NCBI RefSeq assembly: GCF_002775205.1
Contig: NC_036453.1
Coordinates: 26,148,713 to 26,212,712 of the forward strand
Direction: 5' to 3'
From: Xiphophorus maculatus
Taxonomy: Eukaryota > Chordata > Actinopteri > Cyprinodontiformes > Poeciliidae
DNA length: 64,000 bases
The notes beneath the pieces were generated by a model that made no database searches, was not told the DNA's origin, and saw nothing but the letters and a program-made list of their open reading frames with translations. Every line of letters begins with the position of its first letter. The first letter of the stretch is position 1. This document shows positions 41,001 through 51,815 of the stretch, in pieces. Made by a program: the position numbers and the translations under genes.

Positions 41001-41565
41001 CTCTTTCCTGCTCTGCTGACACCATGTCATGACCCTTATGCTCTTTCACCGTACACAGCACACAGATACACATCTGATCAGTGCGGCAGAACAGCTCCAA
41101 GCCTTTCTGATGCTGTGGGCAGATCTGCCTGTCTAGGTGGCCAATTTCGTCAACCAGTTTGTGCCTTTTGAAAGTGGCTGACTCAAAGTGGGGCTTAAGG
41201 TGCTTCTCGCAGTAGGAGGCCAGGCACATCAGGCAGGTCTTGATGGCTTTGTGCTTTTTGCCGACGCAGATGTCGCAGCCAACATCTTGGGGTCCGGCGT
41301 AGTTGTAGTCCGGGGACGGAGGGGCTGGTGGAAAGGCCTCAGAGTTGCGTTGGATGGTGGAGTGGCGGGAGCCTCCCATGCGCCTTGGAGTGGGCCTTTT
41401 GTTGTAAGTCACCCTGCACTCAGGGCAGAGGTATGAGCCAGTGTGGTCTGCATGGTCCCAGTAGGTCTGTAGGCAGATGGAGCAGAAGATGTGGCCACAC
41501 GGGATGGACACGGGATCCCTGAGATATTCCTTACAGAGGTAGCAGCTGTCCTGATCAGAAGACAT
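38028..41565 (-). CDS. finTRIM/TRIM16-like E3 ligase, TRIM gene 1
   Basis: This is a probable RING-type E3 ubiquitin ligase of the fish-expanded finTRIM/TRIM16/TRIM25-like group, in which several members act in antiviral defence. Coding exons (- strand) are 40990-41565, 40533-40628, 40105-40338, 39861-40020, 39716-39772, 39346-39414 and 38028-38554; 1719 nt, 572 aa, all in frame with GT/AG borders. The RING is at residues 8-50 (C8, C11, C23, H25, C28, C31, C47, C50). B-box 1-like (CDICVGKKHKAIKTCLMC) and B-box 2 (CPQHQKGLELFCRTDQMC) follow. Exons 2-3 encode a coiled coil, and the last exon a PRY-SPRY domain (LTLDPNTAYRQLYLS ... ending ITLVQL). It is divergent from TRIM gene 2. A splice acceptor at 41597/41598 just upstream of the ATG suggests a separate 5' UTR exon. 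The exact ortholog is not assigned. Confidence 0.88.
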
Positions 41566-42964
41566 GGTGAAGAAAACTTTCTTATTCCGAGAAGATGCTA
41601 CGAAAAGAGAAGCTGAATTGTGTCAGCACAGCGGCAAAGTGATCCTACAGGTAGCGCAAGCACAAGTTTTATAGAGTAAACAGAGGGAGGTTAAACTGGT
41701 TAAGCCGAAACCAGTAAAACATGGGCGGGGTAAAAAACAGGAACAAGTGAATGTGTCCGACTCTTACAGAGTACTGAGAGAATGAATGAAATGTGTGATC
41801 AAAAGATACAACTGTTGTTCTTGAGCTATGGAACAAAAAAAATTTAGTCTTTCAGTGATTTATTATTACAAATATTGGAACATCTTAGGTTAAGGGATTT
41901 TTAACAAAGTAAGAAATGCAATCAGAGTAAGAAATTTGGAATTTGATTAAATTTAATCAAATTTCCTTGTTACAAAAAGATCAGCAAAAAGAAGACAACA
42001 AACATTATACGTAACTGAGATAAAGTGCTAAGAAAACCACAGGTGTGCCTACACTGAAGTGGACTTCAGCTGGTTAGTACCTGGAATGAACGCTGTCATG
42101 TCATGCACTTATATTTACAGGAATCAGAGTGCAAACAAGATGACCTCTTTATGAGAGCAGATTTTCTGCTCTTTGATGGATGATTTTACAGCTCCATGTC
42201 AACAGTAGAAACAAACTACAATGTCTGATCACTGAAATAGTTGCTCCTTTTAATGACATGGCTAATTTAAATAAATAACCTCTATATCAATGACTGTAGC
42301 TCATTGTTTCTCAACCAATTTAGTACCACTTTAAATTTGATAGTACAATAATATGTAGATTTGTAAGTTTATTTGAAAAATTACCTGTTCCCCTGATGTC
42401 AGACTGAGAGATTTCCCTCCAACCTTGGCCTTGAAATCCAATTGAATATGACTAAAAGTTAGTGACAAACAGTTCATTTGCATTTCTGGCAATCTGTATC
42501 CCAGTAAAGCATAAACATAATTTAGTGAAGATGTTGCTCCACTGTTTGAAGGTATTGTTAATTGCAATTTGTGTGGCTGCTGAGGACATCAACAGAAAAC
42601 CCCACTTCGTTCTAGGACTGGAGCATGGTTACGTTGGGTTTCATGTAACTGTTAGCAATACTAGCCATTAGCACAATCACAACTAGCCTGTATGGACCTT
42701 ACCAAGCTCCTCCCACAACCGACCCACTTGACCGCAAGTCTCACAAACAAAGCCCTGCGCGGCGTTGTTTCTATGTAAACATGACTCGATTAGTGCATCA
42801 TTTCTACCGGATTTTCACAATATATCAGCTACTACAATGGACAGAGGAACTAACAAGATCATGTCATCTGTTTTGGATGCGATCAAGGTGTTTCCAACAT
42901 TGTGCACGTCACAGCAAAATGCGTTCGCTGGATGAGGAAAACGGCAGATCCACACACCCTCTAC

Positions 42965-43080
42965 ATCAGGGGTACCCAAACTTTTTGAGACCAAGATCTA
43001 CTTTTTCTCTCACCAGCCAGCTGAGATGTACCTCATGACACGAAGACATAAAAATTGTAAAATAAACTCTATTGACTTAT
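42965..43080 (+). mobile_element. Truncated hAT-like end
   Basis: The sequence starting CAGGGGTACCCAAACTTTTT is the kind of terminus seen in Charlie-type hAT elements. I find no matching right end, so this is probably a truncated copy. Confidence 0.4.
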
Positions 43081-44288
43081 TTTATATGCAATATACATCA
43101 GTTATAGCAGAAATATTAAAGTGATAGAAAACCTTATGCAGTTTCTTCCTCAGTGAGACCCTGTCACTGGGAGGAGGTTACTGGTTTCTCGGTCACAAGC
43201 TGGTTGCAAACCTGAGGCCAGCAGGTGTCAGTCAGTTATGGTAGATCTGAAATTTGGTTTGATGACGTCAATATGAGAAGCTACAGACTGATAGGAGGAA
43301 CCAAAGAGCTCTGTAAAGGTAAAGGCAAATCTTCTGAAGTTGGGATATAATTCATTTAATTTAACATAATTACCGCGGTAGAAGCCATTTGTTTGTTAAA
43401 ATTTTATGAGATATATTTGTTCTATTTGATGTTTGTTGCGAATGACGTAAACTCACAATCGAACGAGGTAATTAGTCCAACGTTTAGAAACTACAGTGGC
43501 TGTAATGCGCCACAGCAAAGGGAAACAAAGGTAAAATAACCTGAACAGGTGATCAACTCAAAACCACTCCTACCTTTTTACTCTCTCTCTCTCTCTCTTT
43601 GTAGTTTAAGCACGCCCGTTACCGTGGCAACCGCCTGCTCCCAGCAAGACGAGAAAAGATTACGTTAAAAACATAACATTCAGTCCGTTACGATATCAAG
43701 TTTCCAGGCTTGATATTTATTTCTCGATTATTAATCAGCGCTTCCCTGAACACAGCGATGGTTGATTGACTAGCTGTACTTGGTGCTAACGTGGCTAACA
43801 CGAGTAACAGTTTAGTCCAAAGCCTTTTCTGCTAAAATAAAATCTTTAGTGTATGTCAGATACAGACACATTGCATGTTGATCTGTTTAGCTAACGTAAG
43901 ACTGTGTAGCAGACAGGCTTCAAGGTGTAGAAGTTGTATCAGTTCTGCCTTTATGCTGTACTTAGCTAACGGGAAGCTAAGTGTGTTTGTGAGACGGTCA
44001 CACACGTTGTAGCCGCGCTACTGCGCAAATGGACATCAGCCCCTGTGGAAAGGTCCATATTACTAAAGCTTGAACTTCTACACATTTTGTCATGTTTTAT
44101 TATTGAACTTCTATGTATTTTGGGGGGATTTTGAGTGATAGATTGCCACAAAGGAGTTCATATCTGTGAAGTGAATGGAAGATAACACAGGATTCCTGGC
44201 ATGCACTTAATACATTTGCAAGCCAAGCTAGTCCGATTTTGATTTACAAAAACATTTAAAACCTGCGGAACATTTTACTTCCACTCCC

Positions 44289-44350
44289 TACATGTGCTAC
44301 TTTATGATCATCTGTCACATAAAACCCAGATAAAATGTATTCAGGCTTTT
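44289..44350. mobile_element. Short Tc1 terminal fragment
   Basis: TGTGCTACTTTATGATCATC, then TGTCACATAAAACCCAGATA and AAATGTATTCAGGC, resembles the last 60 bases of fish Tc1 elements. Only this piece is left. Confidence 0.35.
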
Positions 44351-45333
44351 AGTATCAGCTGACACGAATACCTTTAGAAGGTACTGTTGTCTTCTTCAGT
44401 CAGTGTGATGCTGACCTTCACCCCCTCTGAAGCCAGTTAATCATCAACTCTTTCAGTACTGATTTCCCTCCACAGGAAGCCTCCTGGTTTCTACTGTTCA
44501 CCTTTTAAGCTTGATTTTTCTTTTAGCTTGAAAGCAATTCAAATCCAACATAAGTGGGAAAAAAAATCCTGCCTTGTAAATAAGGAAATTTAAAAAAAAA
44601 AAAAGCCCTGCTTTTCTGTATGTTAAAAACTCCTGTGTATATAATTCATCTCACAGAGCGAGCACACCTCCCAGCCAAGATGGAGTTTCAGCGCCGTTGA
44701 GATGGAGCAAGGAATGCAACTACACTTGATAGCCCAGATAACAGGAGGGCCAGGAAAGCTTGCTTAAAAGATTCCATTGTGTTTGGGCCAGCAGGGCCTG
44801 AGCAGAGTGCCAAGCATTATATAGGGTCTGTTGTGTGTCAAACAACAGGAACCGCAGCTGACATCTAAAACCAAACGAAGCCTATTATTTCACTGAGAAT
44901 TCATCTCTATAATTGGGATTAATGGTGAACATTAATTTGTTTTCATGAAATTCAATTCTGTTATTTGTGAATGTTAATTTGTTGACCTGATTATGTTTTA
45001 CATAACTAACTCCTGATAGTATTAGCTTCATAAGGCGGCTTGATAACACAATTTAGACTAACTGGCTTCATAGCAGCAGTTAGTAGTCCGTTGTAACTGC
45101 ATACGTTTCATGTGTAAATTAGTTTAGCTAAATTTGCTGATTGCAAATTAACTTTCAATGCATGACATTAACATAAGTTAGCCCTGACATCTGACGGATC
45201 AGCTGCACACAGTCAGGGAGTGCCAGTAGGAGTGGAGGCTGTTATTGTTCTGCAGCATTATTTGGTTTGGATCACCATGAGTTTCTGAGCAAAATGTTCT
45301 CTTTTTCCCCACTAAGACACTCCCTGATCCAAA

Positions 45334-46421
45334 TGTGACGGTACCTATGCTATCCCGATTGGCAACTTGAATTTTAAGATAACTAATTTAATAATACTAT
45401 AAAGTTACCTTTAAGGCGCACAGGCCCGCTACATATGAGGCACGAGACAATTCCACTCAGTCCAATCAGTTTATTATTTCAATCTTCTAGTCAGAAATAT
45501 ATTAGTTTAAAATCACTCACACATTAAAAGGACATTTACGGCTCAGCTCGAAGCTGGCAGGGACCTACGAAGGAAACACAGCAAACCAAATAAAAGAAAA
45601 TCGTGCACCAAACCAAAGAAAATACCACCACCCAGAAAGTCCACCACCGACACCACGAGCTGGCCGTTCCTGTCAACAAAAGAAAAGACATTCAAATTAC
45701 ATACATTTCTTGGTTATACAGTTCAGTCCTCACAAATCAAGCAATAGCAGTCCAAGTTAGGAGTCCGTCCTGAGACGAACCGCCGCGCCACAGCAAACGC
45801 CAGCCAGAGCGATCAGGACGAGCTGGCCATAAACCAGCCTGAATCAGCCACACTGGACGAGAGTCAAAAGCCAGCTTACGCCGACCAGGACAGCGGGTAT
45901 GAAGCCGACAACCAGGGCGACGGGCAGGCCGCCGTCAGCCGACGACGAATAACCAGGTCACAGGCGGACGGACCGTCCACCAGGGACAACAGAGTACGGG
46001 CAAGCAGCCGGCCAAGGACAAACAGCAGCGTCTATCAAACATACATGTCAAAAATAGAATCTGGAAGCATACGTAAAATGAGCTTTCGCTTACCACTGAG
46101 CTTGATGCGTTATGCCTCTGGCAGGGAGAAGAAGCAGTCAGCTGGTACAAGTCACCTAGATGTTACAAGTAAAGCTGAGCTAAAGCTAGACTTACAGATA
46201 TTAAAGGTGTGAGAAACTTCTTACCAGAAGAAGGCTTGAACAGCAATTAATGTATTAAGCGCGTCAGTCGTATAGCGCCAGTAAACAGTCAAGTCTGAAC
46301 CGGAAGGAGAACGTGTTGTCTACCAGGTGAGGGAGGGCCCTTTATATACAGACAGCGCTACAACCAATTAAAGTCAGGCACTTGTGTGGTGCGTTCAGGG
46401 CCCACAGGGCATACTGCCACA
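45334..46421 (-). repeat. 3' LTR of the Gypsy element
   Basis: 1088 bp, identical in length and apparently in sequence to the copy at 51816-52903. On the - strand it starts TGTGGCAGTA and ends TACCGTCACA. TATATAAA is at 46341-46348 and AATAAA at 45470-45475 (both on the - strand). The poly(A) signal is the one expected to end the element's transcript. Confidence 0.95.
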
Positions 46422-46433
46422 TTCCACCCCCCC
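46422..46433 (-). other. Polypurine tract
   Basis: On the - strand GGGGGGGTGGAA directly precedes the 3' LTR. It is the expected primer for plus-strand DNA synthesis. Confidence 0.8.
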
Positions 46434-46465
46434 AAACTGCATCGACGTCCCGACGATGATCCAAC

Positions 46466-49400
46466 TTAACACCAAGGTCGAAATACCGCAAACATGGTAC
46501 TGGATGAAGGTGTTTCTCTTACTGCTGGCCTTGGAAGATGATGGAGATTATGATGCTGGCCAGCAGTTGATCGTACGGATTTACGCACCGACACCCCGCT
46601 GGGACCAGACTCTGCAGCTGGTACAACTGGTAATGAGGTAGGTTGATTTGTGGCCACGCTAGGAGCCACAGCAGATCCTGAAGCCCTAGGAACCGCATCA
46701 GAAACCACAGCAGCAGGTGGTGCAGATGTTACTTGCTCCTCAGGCCATGGCCTCAAGAACAAATCACCCTCAAATGACAGCTCACCATCTGAAATGGAAT
46801 AATGTTCAGGAGATGCAACTTCAACAGAAACTGGAATAGGTGCATCAGCACCAATTAAAACCTTCAGCAAAGAGCGATGTACCCTTCTTACCCTGGTCTG
46901 GTCATGAACTGGTGCCACTGAATACACTACCCCACCCTCTCTTGGGACTTGAACAACTATGTGTTTCACTGAACTCCACAAATCCTGAGTTTTCTGACGA
47001 CCTTTACTCCCCAGATTTCGGATCAACACAAGCTGGCCCTCCTTAAGAGGAGCTTCTCTGATGTTTTTATCATGATTAGCTTTTCTGCGTCCTGCAGAAG
47101 TCCTCAGTTTTTCTCTAGCACCCTCAAATGCTATTTGCAGGCGGGTCTGATGTTCTTTGACCCACTCATGAACAGTTCCAGCAACTGGATTTTGAACTCT
47201 TCCCAACAAGAAATCAACTGGAAGACGTGGTTCTTGACCAAATATCAGGAAAAATGGTGACTCACCAGTTGATTGATGAGGAGTGGTGTTATATGCATAA
47301 AGCAACTGGGGCAAACAAACAGTCCAGTTTCGTTTCCGGGACGTGGGCAAAGTTCTCAACAGGTTGTGAAGCGTCCTGTTAAAACGTTCACATTGACCGT
47401 TACCAGCTGGATGGTAAGGCGTGGTACGAGATTTAATGATACCGTATAGACTGCAAAGCTGTTGGATCAAATTGCTTTCAAAGCTGCGGCCCTGGTCTGA
47501 ATGGATGCGTGCTGGTACTCCAAATTTTGCAAACCATTCCGTGACCAGGACCTGCGCTACAGTGGAAGCGCGCTGATCCCTGGTTGGGACAGCCAAGGTA
47601 TACTTGGAAAAAACATCAGTCATTACCAGTACATTCTCTAGCCCAGATGGAGTTGGCTCTAACAAAGTAAAATCCATTGCCAGAATTTCATTTGGTTTCG
47701 ATGCAAGCAAATGGCCCAAGAAACCACGAGCAGGTGGCTGGCTATCTTTGGCAACCTGGCACCGCTCGCAGATTTTACACCAGTCTGCTACCTCTTGTGA
47801 CATACCTGGCCAATAACAGCGAGACCGTAGGAACGCTAAAGTCCGATCCACTCCCTGGTGTCCATGTTCCTGATGGACCTGAGTCAGTACGTCCTTTATC
47901 AGGGCCTTTGGCAGGAGAAGTTGGTACACTGCCCCACCACCATCGGAACGAAACACCTGCCGATATATTAGGCCATCCAACTCAGTCAGGCGATCCCACT
48001 GGCTGAGCAATGCAAGAGCAGATTGTGAAAGCCCTTGCCGCTCAGTACGGTTTGGCCGCTCTTTTCTCTGCCAGAAGGAAAGAACCTCTTGAAGAGCTGG
48101 ATCAGCCTGCTGGAGAACACGGAGATCACCAGGGTCAAAAGAGGGAAAGACAGTCACAGAAGACTGGAAGATCTGTATTTGCTCACTTTTCACAGCTTGC
48201 TGTAGTGGCTGAGGCACAAGAGTACCTGAACCCAAAGAAGTCACTTCCGGGGGAGCCGGCCAAGGCCGGCGAGACAAAGCATCAGCATTTTGATTGGACT
48301 TAGCAGGCCTGTATTTTAACTCAAAGTTAAAGGAAGCAAGCTGGGCTGCCCAGCGCTGCTCTACTGCTCCAAGCTTGGCCGAGTCCAAATGGCTCAGAGG
48401 ATTGTTGTCTGTATAGACAATACACCTGTGGCCCAAAAGGTAATCTCTAAATTTTTCTGTCATTGCCCATTTCAGGCCCAACAGCTCCAATTTCATTGAG
48501 CTGTAATTTGACATATTTCGCTCGCTAGGTCTTAACCCACGGCTAGCAAAAGCAATGGGTCTTATCTTACCACCTTGCTCTTGTGACAAAACTGCGCCCA
48601 ACCCACTGTGACTTGCGTCCACCTCTAAAATGAAAGGGAGGGAAAAATCTGCATAAGCAAGGACTGGAGTAGAAGTGAGCTTGGCTTTAAGAGCCTCAAA
48701 ACTCTGTTGACACTCCTCAGTCCAGGCCCCAACAATACTCTGGGTAGCCTTCCTTTTAGGCCCTTTACTAGTTAGCTCTGCTGCTCTACGATGCAAGGGG
48801 GCAGCCATCTTAGCAAAACCTTCTACAAACCTACGGTAGTAGCTAGCGAATCCCAAAAAGGAACGCAACTCAGTGGCTGTGGTGGGCACAGGCCAATTTG
48901 CTACCACCTTGATTTTAGCAGGGTCAGTGGCCACTCCCTGGTCAGAAATTACATGACCCAGGTAGTGCACCTCCTTCTGGAAAAAGTGGCATTTGCTCAG
49001 TTTGGCTTTAAGGCCCTCCTTCTGCAGCCGTCCCAACACCACATCCAGCCTCTCAAGATGTTGCTGTATAGAGGATGAAAACACAACAATGTCATCTAAA
49101 TACAGTAAAAGGGATTGGCATTGCTGGTCACCAAAAATGCGCTGCATTAAGCGTTGGAACGTGCTCGGGGCATTGCATAGGCCGAAAGGCATGCGATTCC
49201 ACTCAAAAAGCCCGAAAGGTGTACAAAAAGCGGTTTTATGGCGATCACTTGCTGTGACAGGAACCTGATTATAACCACTAGCCAAGTCCATAGTGGAAAA
49301 CCACTGGGCCCCTGTCAAAGCATCAAGGGACTCCTCAATGCGAGGGAGTGGAAAAGCATCCTTCCGTGTCTTGATGTTAAGTTGACGATAATCAACACAA

Positions 49401-50689
49401 AGCCTGATGCTACCATCCTTTTTGCGCACAAGCACAATTGGTGATGCATAGGGGCTGGAGCTTTCCCTAATGACATTTGCTGCCAAAAGCTGATTTATGT
49501 GGTCCTTCACAAGTTCATACTCTGATGGAGGAATTCGACGGTAACGCTGCCGAACGGGAGCGTCATCAAGAAGGGGAATGTCATGACTGATCAGGTTGGT
49601 GCAACCCAAGTCCTGATCATTAGTGGCAAACACCGAAGTGTATTTACCCAAAAGTGCTCTCACCCGACCCTGTTCCTCCGCAGGCAAAGATGATAAATCA
49701 ATTGCCTCGATCCCATCTGCAGCAGGAGCAGCCGCTGTTTGGGAAGACACATTCACAAATAATGGGACTTCAGTTACACCCGCTGGAAGACTCACCACAC
49801 TAACACTATTTAAAGTTCCCACAGTGGTACGAGGGTAAAGCAACACATCCGTGTGGCCCACATTTACCACTGGAACATAAGCAGTGCCCCGGACAACCTG
49901 AACTAGCGCAGGGGATGCTAACAAACCAGCTGGTAAGCCAGATTCCGATGGTTCAAACAAGACAGTAGTGCCTGAGTATTTCTCACAGCAGGTGGTAGGC
50001 ACAATCTTCATTACACCTCCTGGAATGCGGCAGGCCCTCCCACCACGCACCCTAACCTTACTAGGCTGCTTAGGAGTCTGCTGCATTTCAGCTGCATGAC
50101 ATTTCTGTAAAGCATTAATCAAGGGTTTGGGAGATGCCACAACCGGAGTCGTATTAAACAAAGCATGACCATGCTGTCCAAATAGCTCTTGGTAACACTT
50201 ATTTATGACGTTCATCCCCAACACACCAGGAACAGAAGCTGACCCACTATCTGGAGGGTTTCTCACCACCAACACCCCACAGTGGGGCACCAACTTGCCA
50301 CACAGTTCAATAGATACTTCCAAATAGCCGATGTAAGGAATAGGGAGACCATTGGCTGCTTTTAGCTGTAGCCAGTGGCAAGCTCTCAAACGCTCTTCGC
50401 CCCAGGGCTCAAAGAATTCAATAAAAAAGCTCTCTGTAATAGTGGACACCATTGAACCAGTGTCAACCAGGCACGGTACCTTTACCCCAGCCATGTCCAC
50501 TTCAATGTGTGGGCAAGAAGCAATTAATTTAGGCGCATCTGCTGAATACAAACCATTAGTTGAGCCTATGAATGCCCCACCCGAGCTGTGGCTCTGCAAC
50601 GCGGTGGGCGCTAGTTTTCCGGAAGCTGGCTTCCCTGACGTGACCCTGAGAGAGATTGCTGACGGAAGGCAACGCGGGGCCCCCCACAC
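46466..50689 (-). CDS. pol: Gypsy Pol polyprotein
   Basis: Open frame of about 1407 codons, intact, in the -1 frame relative to gag and overlapping its end. Residues are counted from the GTG at 50689; the true entry is probably by frameshift. The aspartic protease has DTG at 76-78. Reverse transcriptase has the YLDD catalytic motif at 530-533. RNase H has acidic residues near D691, E735, D761 and D803. Integrase has an HHCC zinc site (H939/H944, C974, C977) and the catalytic triad D1006, D1065, E1101 with the D-35-E spacing. The C-terminal 200 residues are proline/alanine/serine-rich. No catalytic residue is missing. The frame is closed upstream by a TAG six bases before the GTG. Confidence 0.93.
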   Translation of the reverse strand: MWGAPRCLPSAISLRVTSGKPASGKLAPTALQSHSSGGAFIGSTNGLYSADAPKLIASCPHIEVDMAGVKVPCLVDTGSMVSTITESFFIEFFEPWGEERLRACHWLQLKAANGLPIPYIGYLEVSIELCGKLVPHCGVLVVRNPPDSGSASVPGVLGMNVINKCYQELFGQHGHALFNTTPVVASPKPLINALQKCHAAEMQQTPKQPSKVRVRGGRACRIPGGVMKIVPTTCCEKYSGTTVLFEPSESGLPAGLLASPALVQVVRGTAYVPVVNVGHTDVLLYPRTTVGTLNSVSVVSLPAGVTEVPLFVNVSSQTAAAPAADGIEAIDLSSLPAEEQGRVRALLGKYTSVFATNDQDLGCTNLISHDIPLLDDAPVRQRYRRIPPSEYELVKDHINQLLAANVIRESSSPYASPIVLVRKKDGSIRLCVDYRQLNIKTRKDAFPLPRIEESLDALTGAQWFSTMDLASGYNQVPVTASDRHKTAFCTPFGLFEWNRMPFGLCNAPSTFQRLMQRIFGDQQCQSLLLYLDDIVVFSSSIQQHLERLDVVLGRLQKEGLKAKLSKCHFFQKEVHYLGHVISDQGVATDPAKIKVVANWPVPTTATELRSFLGFASYYRRFVEGFAKMAAPLHRRAAELTSKGPKRKATQSIVGAWTEECQQSFEALKAKLTSTPVLAYADFSLPFILEVDASHSGLGAVLSQEQGGKIRPIAFASRGLRPSERNMSNYSSMKLELLGLKWAMTEKFRDYLLGHRCIVYTDNNPLSHLDSAKLGAVEQRWAAQLASFNFELKYRPAKSNQNADALSRRPWPAPPEVTSLGSGTLVPQPLQQAVKSEQIQIFQSSVTVFPSFDPGDLRVLQQADPALQEVLSFWQRKERPNRTERQGLSQSALALLSQWDRLTELDGLIYRQVFRSDGGGAVYQLLLPKALIKDVLTQVHQEHGHQGVDRTLAFLRSRCYWPGMSQEVADWCKICERCQVAKDSQPPARGFLGHLLASKPNEILAMDFTLLEPTPSGLENVLVMTDVFSKYTLAVPTRDQRASTVAQVLVTEWFAKFGVPARIHSDQGRSFESNLIQQLCSLYGIIKSRTTPYHPAGNGQCERFNRTLHNLLRTLPTSRKRNWTVCLPQLLYAYNTTPHQSTGESPFFLIFGQEPRLPVDFLLGRVQNPVAGTVHEWVKEHQTRLQIAFEGAREKLRTSAGRRKANHDKNIREAPLKEGQLVLIRNLGSKGRQKTQDLWSSVKHIVVQVPREGGVVYSVAPVHDQTRVRRVHRSLLKVLIGADAPIPVSVEVASPEHYSISDGELSFEGDLFLRPWPEEQVTSAPPAAVVSDAVPRASGSAVAPSVATNQPTSLPVVPAAESGPSGVSVRKSVRSTAGQHHNLHHLPRPAVRETPSSSTMFAVFRPWC

Positions 50690-51660
50690 TCCCTAGCAAT
50701 ATGTCCGGGCTGTTGGCACCGTCGACATATAATAGGACCGCGACGTGGAGAGCGGCTACGCCCTTGTGCAGTTTGAAGGAGGGAAATGCTTTGAGTAAGC
50801 TGATTAAGTTGCTCCTGTTGCTGTTTTAAAAGCTCTTTTAACTCATTAACCTCTCTCTGAGTGGGGCCAACAATAGATGGTGCCCCACCACGCACAGCAA
50901 ACTGAAAACTGGACGCTAAAGGCAGAGAATTACTCCTGCCTCGCATACTAGCTGGCAACCCCTCTAATTCCCACCTCATTGCCTCACCTCTGACATCAAG
51001 CAGTGTTGCTGCCGGTTTCAGACGAACATACTGTTTCAGCGCACGACTGAGCGCACCATCAAGGACATATTCTATGAACTGGTCACGCAGGAGAACTTCA
51101 GTATTAGGCATATCCCTAGGAGCCTGTGCTTTTACTTTCTCCATGAGGCTCATCAAAGCAAGGGAGAACTCTTGCAATGTTTCCCCTTCTAATTGCTTTC
51201 TGGAGAAAAAGGCCTCCTGTAATGCAACATGTGACTCATTACATCCATAGAGTTCCTCGAGGATAGAAATAATTTTAGCTGGATCCCCTCGTTCCTGACT
51301 AGAGCGATATTTGATTTCATCCCTAGCCTCTCCTTCTAAATGGTCGTACAAAAAGAAGGCCTGATCTGCTGCTGACAAATTTCGTGCCCGTATACACGCC
51401 TGTACCTCCTCAACCCACTCGCTCACACTAATCCCCATCCGTCCCCTAAACATAGGACACTTACGATCACGTGGGACAAGCACTAACCTGTCTGTTACTT
51501 GGGCAGTAGGGAGTGCAGAAGCTGAAGATGGCCCAGCACTGGAGCTAGATGTGGAAGGCGAACGCTCTGCACGCAGCTTCTCATTGTCAGCCTTTAATTG
51601 AGCAATCAGGGTCTTCAATTCCAGTAGTTCTTCCTCCATTACTACAAATAACCAGCTCAA
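50611..51660 (-). CDS. gag: Gypsy Gag protein with CCHC zinc knuckle
   Basis: 349 codons from the ATG at 51660; a second ATG 21 bases on (51639) starts MEEELLELKTL and may be the real start. A short coiled-coil-like N terminus is followed by a capsid-like region (around EWVEEVQACIRARNL and DEIKYRS). That region resembles the Gag of vertebrate Ty3/Gypsy elements from which PNMA and ZCCHC12-type genes derive. A zinc knuckle C-X2-C-X4-H-X4-C spans residues 312-325. The last 79 bases overlap pol in the -1 frame. The protein would form the particle that packages element RNA. Confidence 0.9.
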   Translation of the reverse strand: MSWLFVVMEEELLELKTLIAQLKADNEKLRAERSPSTSSSSAGPSSASALPTAQVTDRLVLVPRDRKCPMFRGRMGISVSEWVEEVQACIRARNLSAADQAFFLYDHLEGEARDEIKYRSSQERGDPAKIISILEELYGCNESHVALQEAFFSRKQLEGETLQEFSLALMSLMEKVKAQAPRDMPNTEVLLRDQFIEYVLDGALSRALKQYVRLKPAATLLDVRGEAMRWELEGLPASMRGRSNSLPLASSFQFAVRGGAPSIVGPTQREVNELKELLKQQQEQLNQLTQSISLLQTAQGRSRSPRRGPIICRRCQQPGHIARECGGPRVAFRQQSLSGSRQGSQLPEN

Positions 51661-51795
51661 GAAAATAAATCAACCGCTGCTGTTTGTCCTTAGAACCAAA
51701 AAAAATAAATAAAAACTACTGCTTGACCATTAAATAGCACAAAATACAATGAAGTAATGGAAAAGTCTCAGCCTCAAGATTGTAAAAAAAAAGAG

Positions 51796-51813
51796 ATCCT
51801 GCTCACAGCGCCA
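51796..51813 (-). other. Primer binding site, tRNA-Ser type
   Basis: On the - strand TGGCGCTGTGAGCAGGAT starts three bases after the 5' LTR. Its complement matches the 3' end of the vertebrate tRNA-Ser whose acceptor stem starts GCTGTGA (CGA anticodon), from memory of that tRNA, over 18 bases including CCA. Confidence 0.75.
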
Positions 51814-51815
51814 AA

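Larger units (their letters stand above)
41598..45333. other. Upstream region of TRIM gene 1
   Basis: This is one side of the divergent promoter region of the TRIM pair. I see a perfect 22-bp palindrome centred on AAATTT at 41941-41962, a hAT-like end at 42965 and a short Tc1 end at 44289-44350. No exon is recognised. No clear interferon response element (GAAANNGAAA) was found near the ATG. Confidence 0.5.

Noticed and set aside
45935-46150. 71-codon frame repeated in both LTRs
   Set aside because: It is present twice only because the LTRs are duplicates. It crosses a good splice donor and resembles no protein.
46384-46641. + strand frames over the Gypsy element
   Set aside because: They are antisense shadows of pol and gag.
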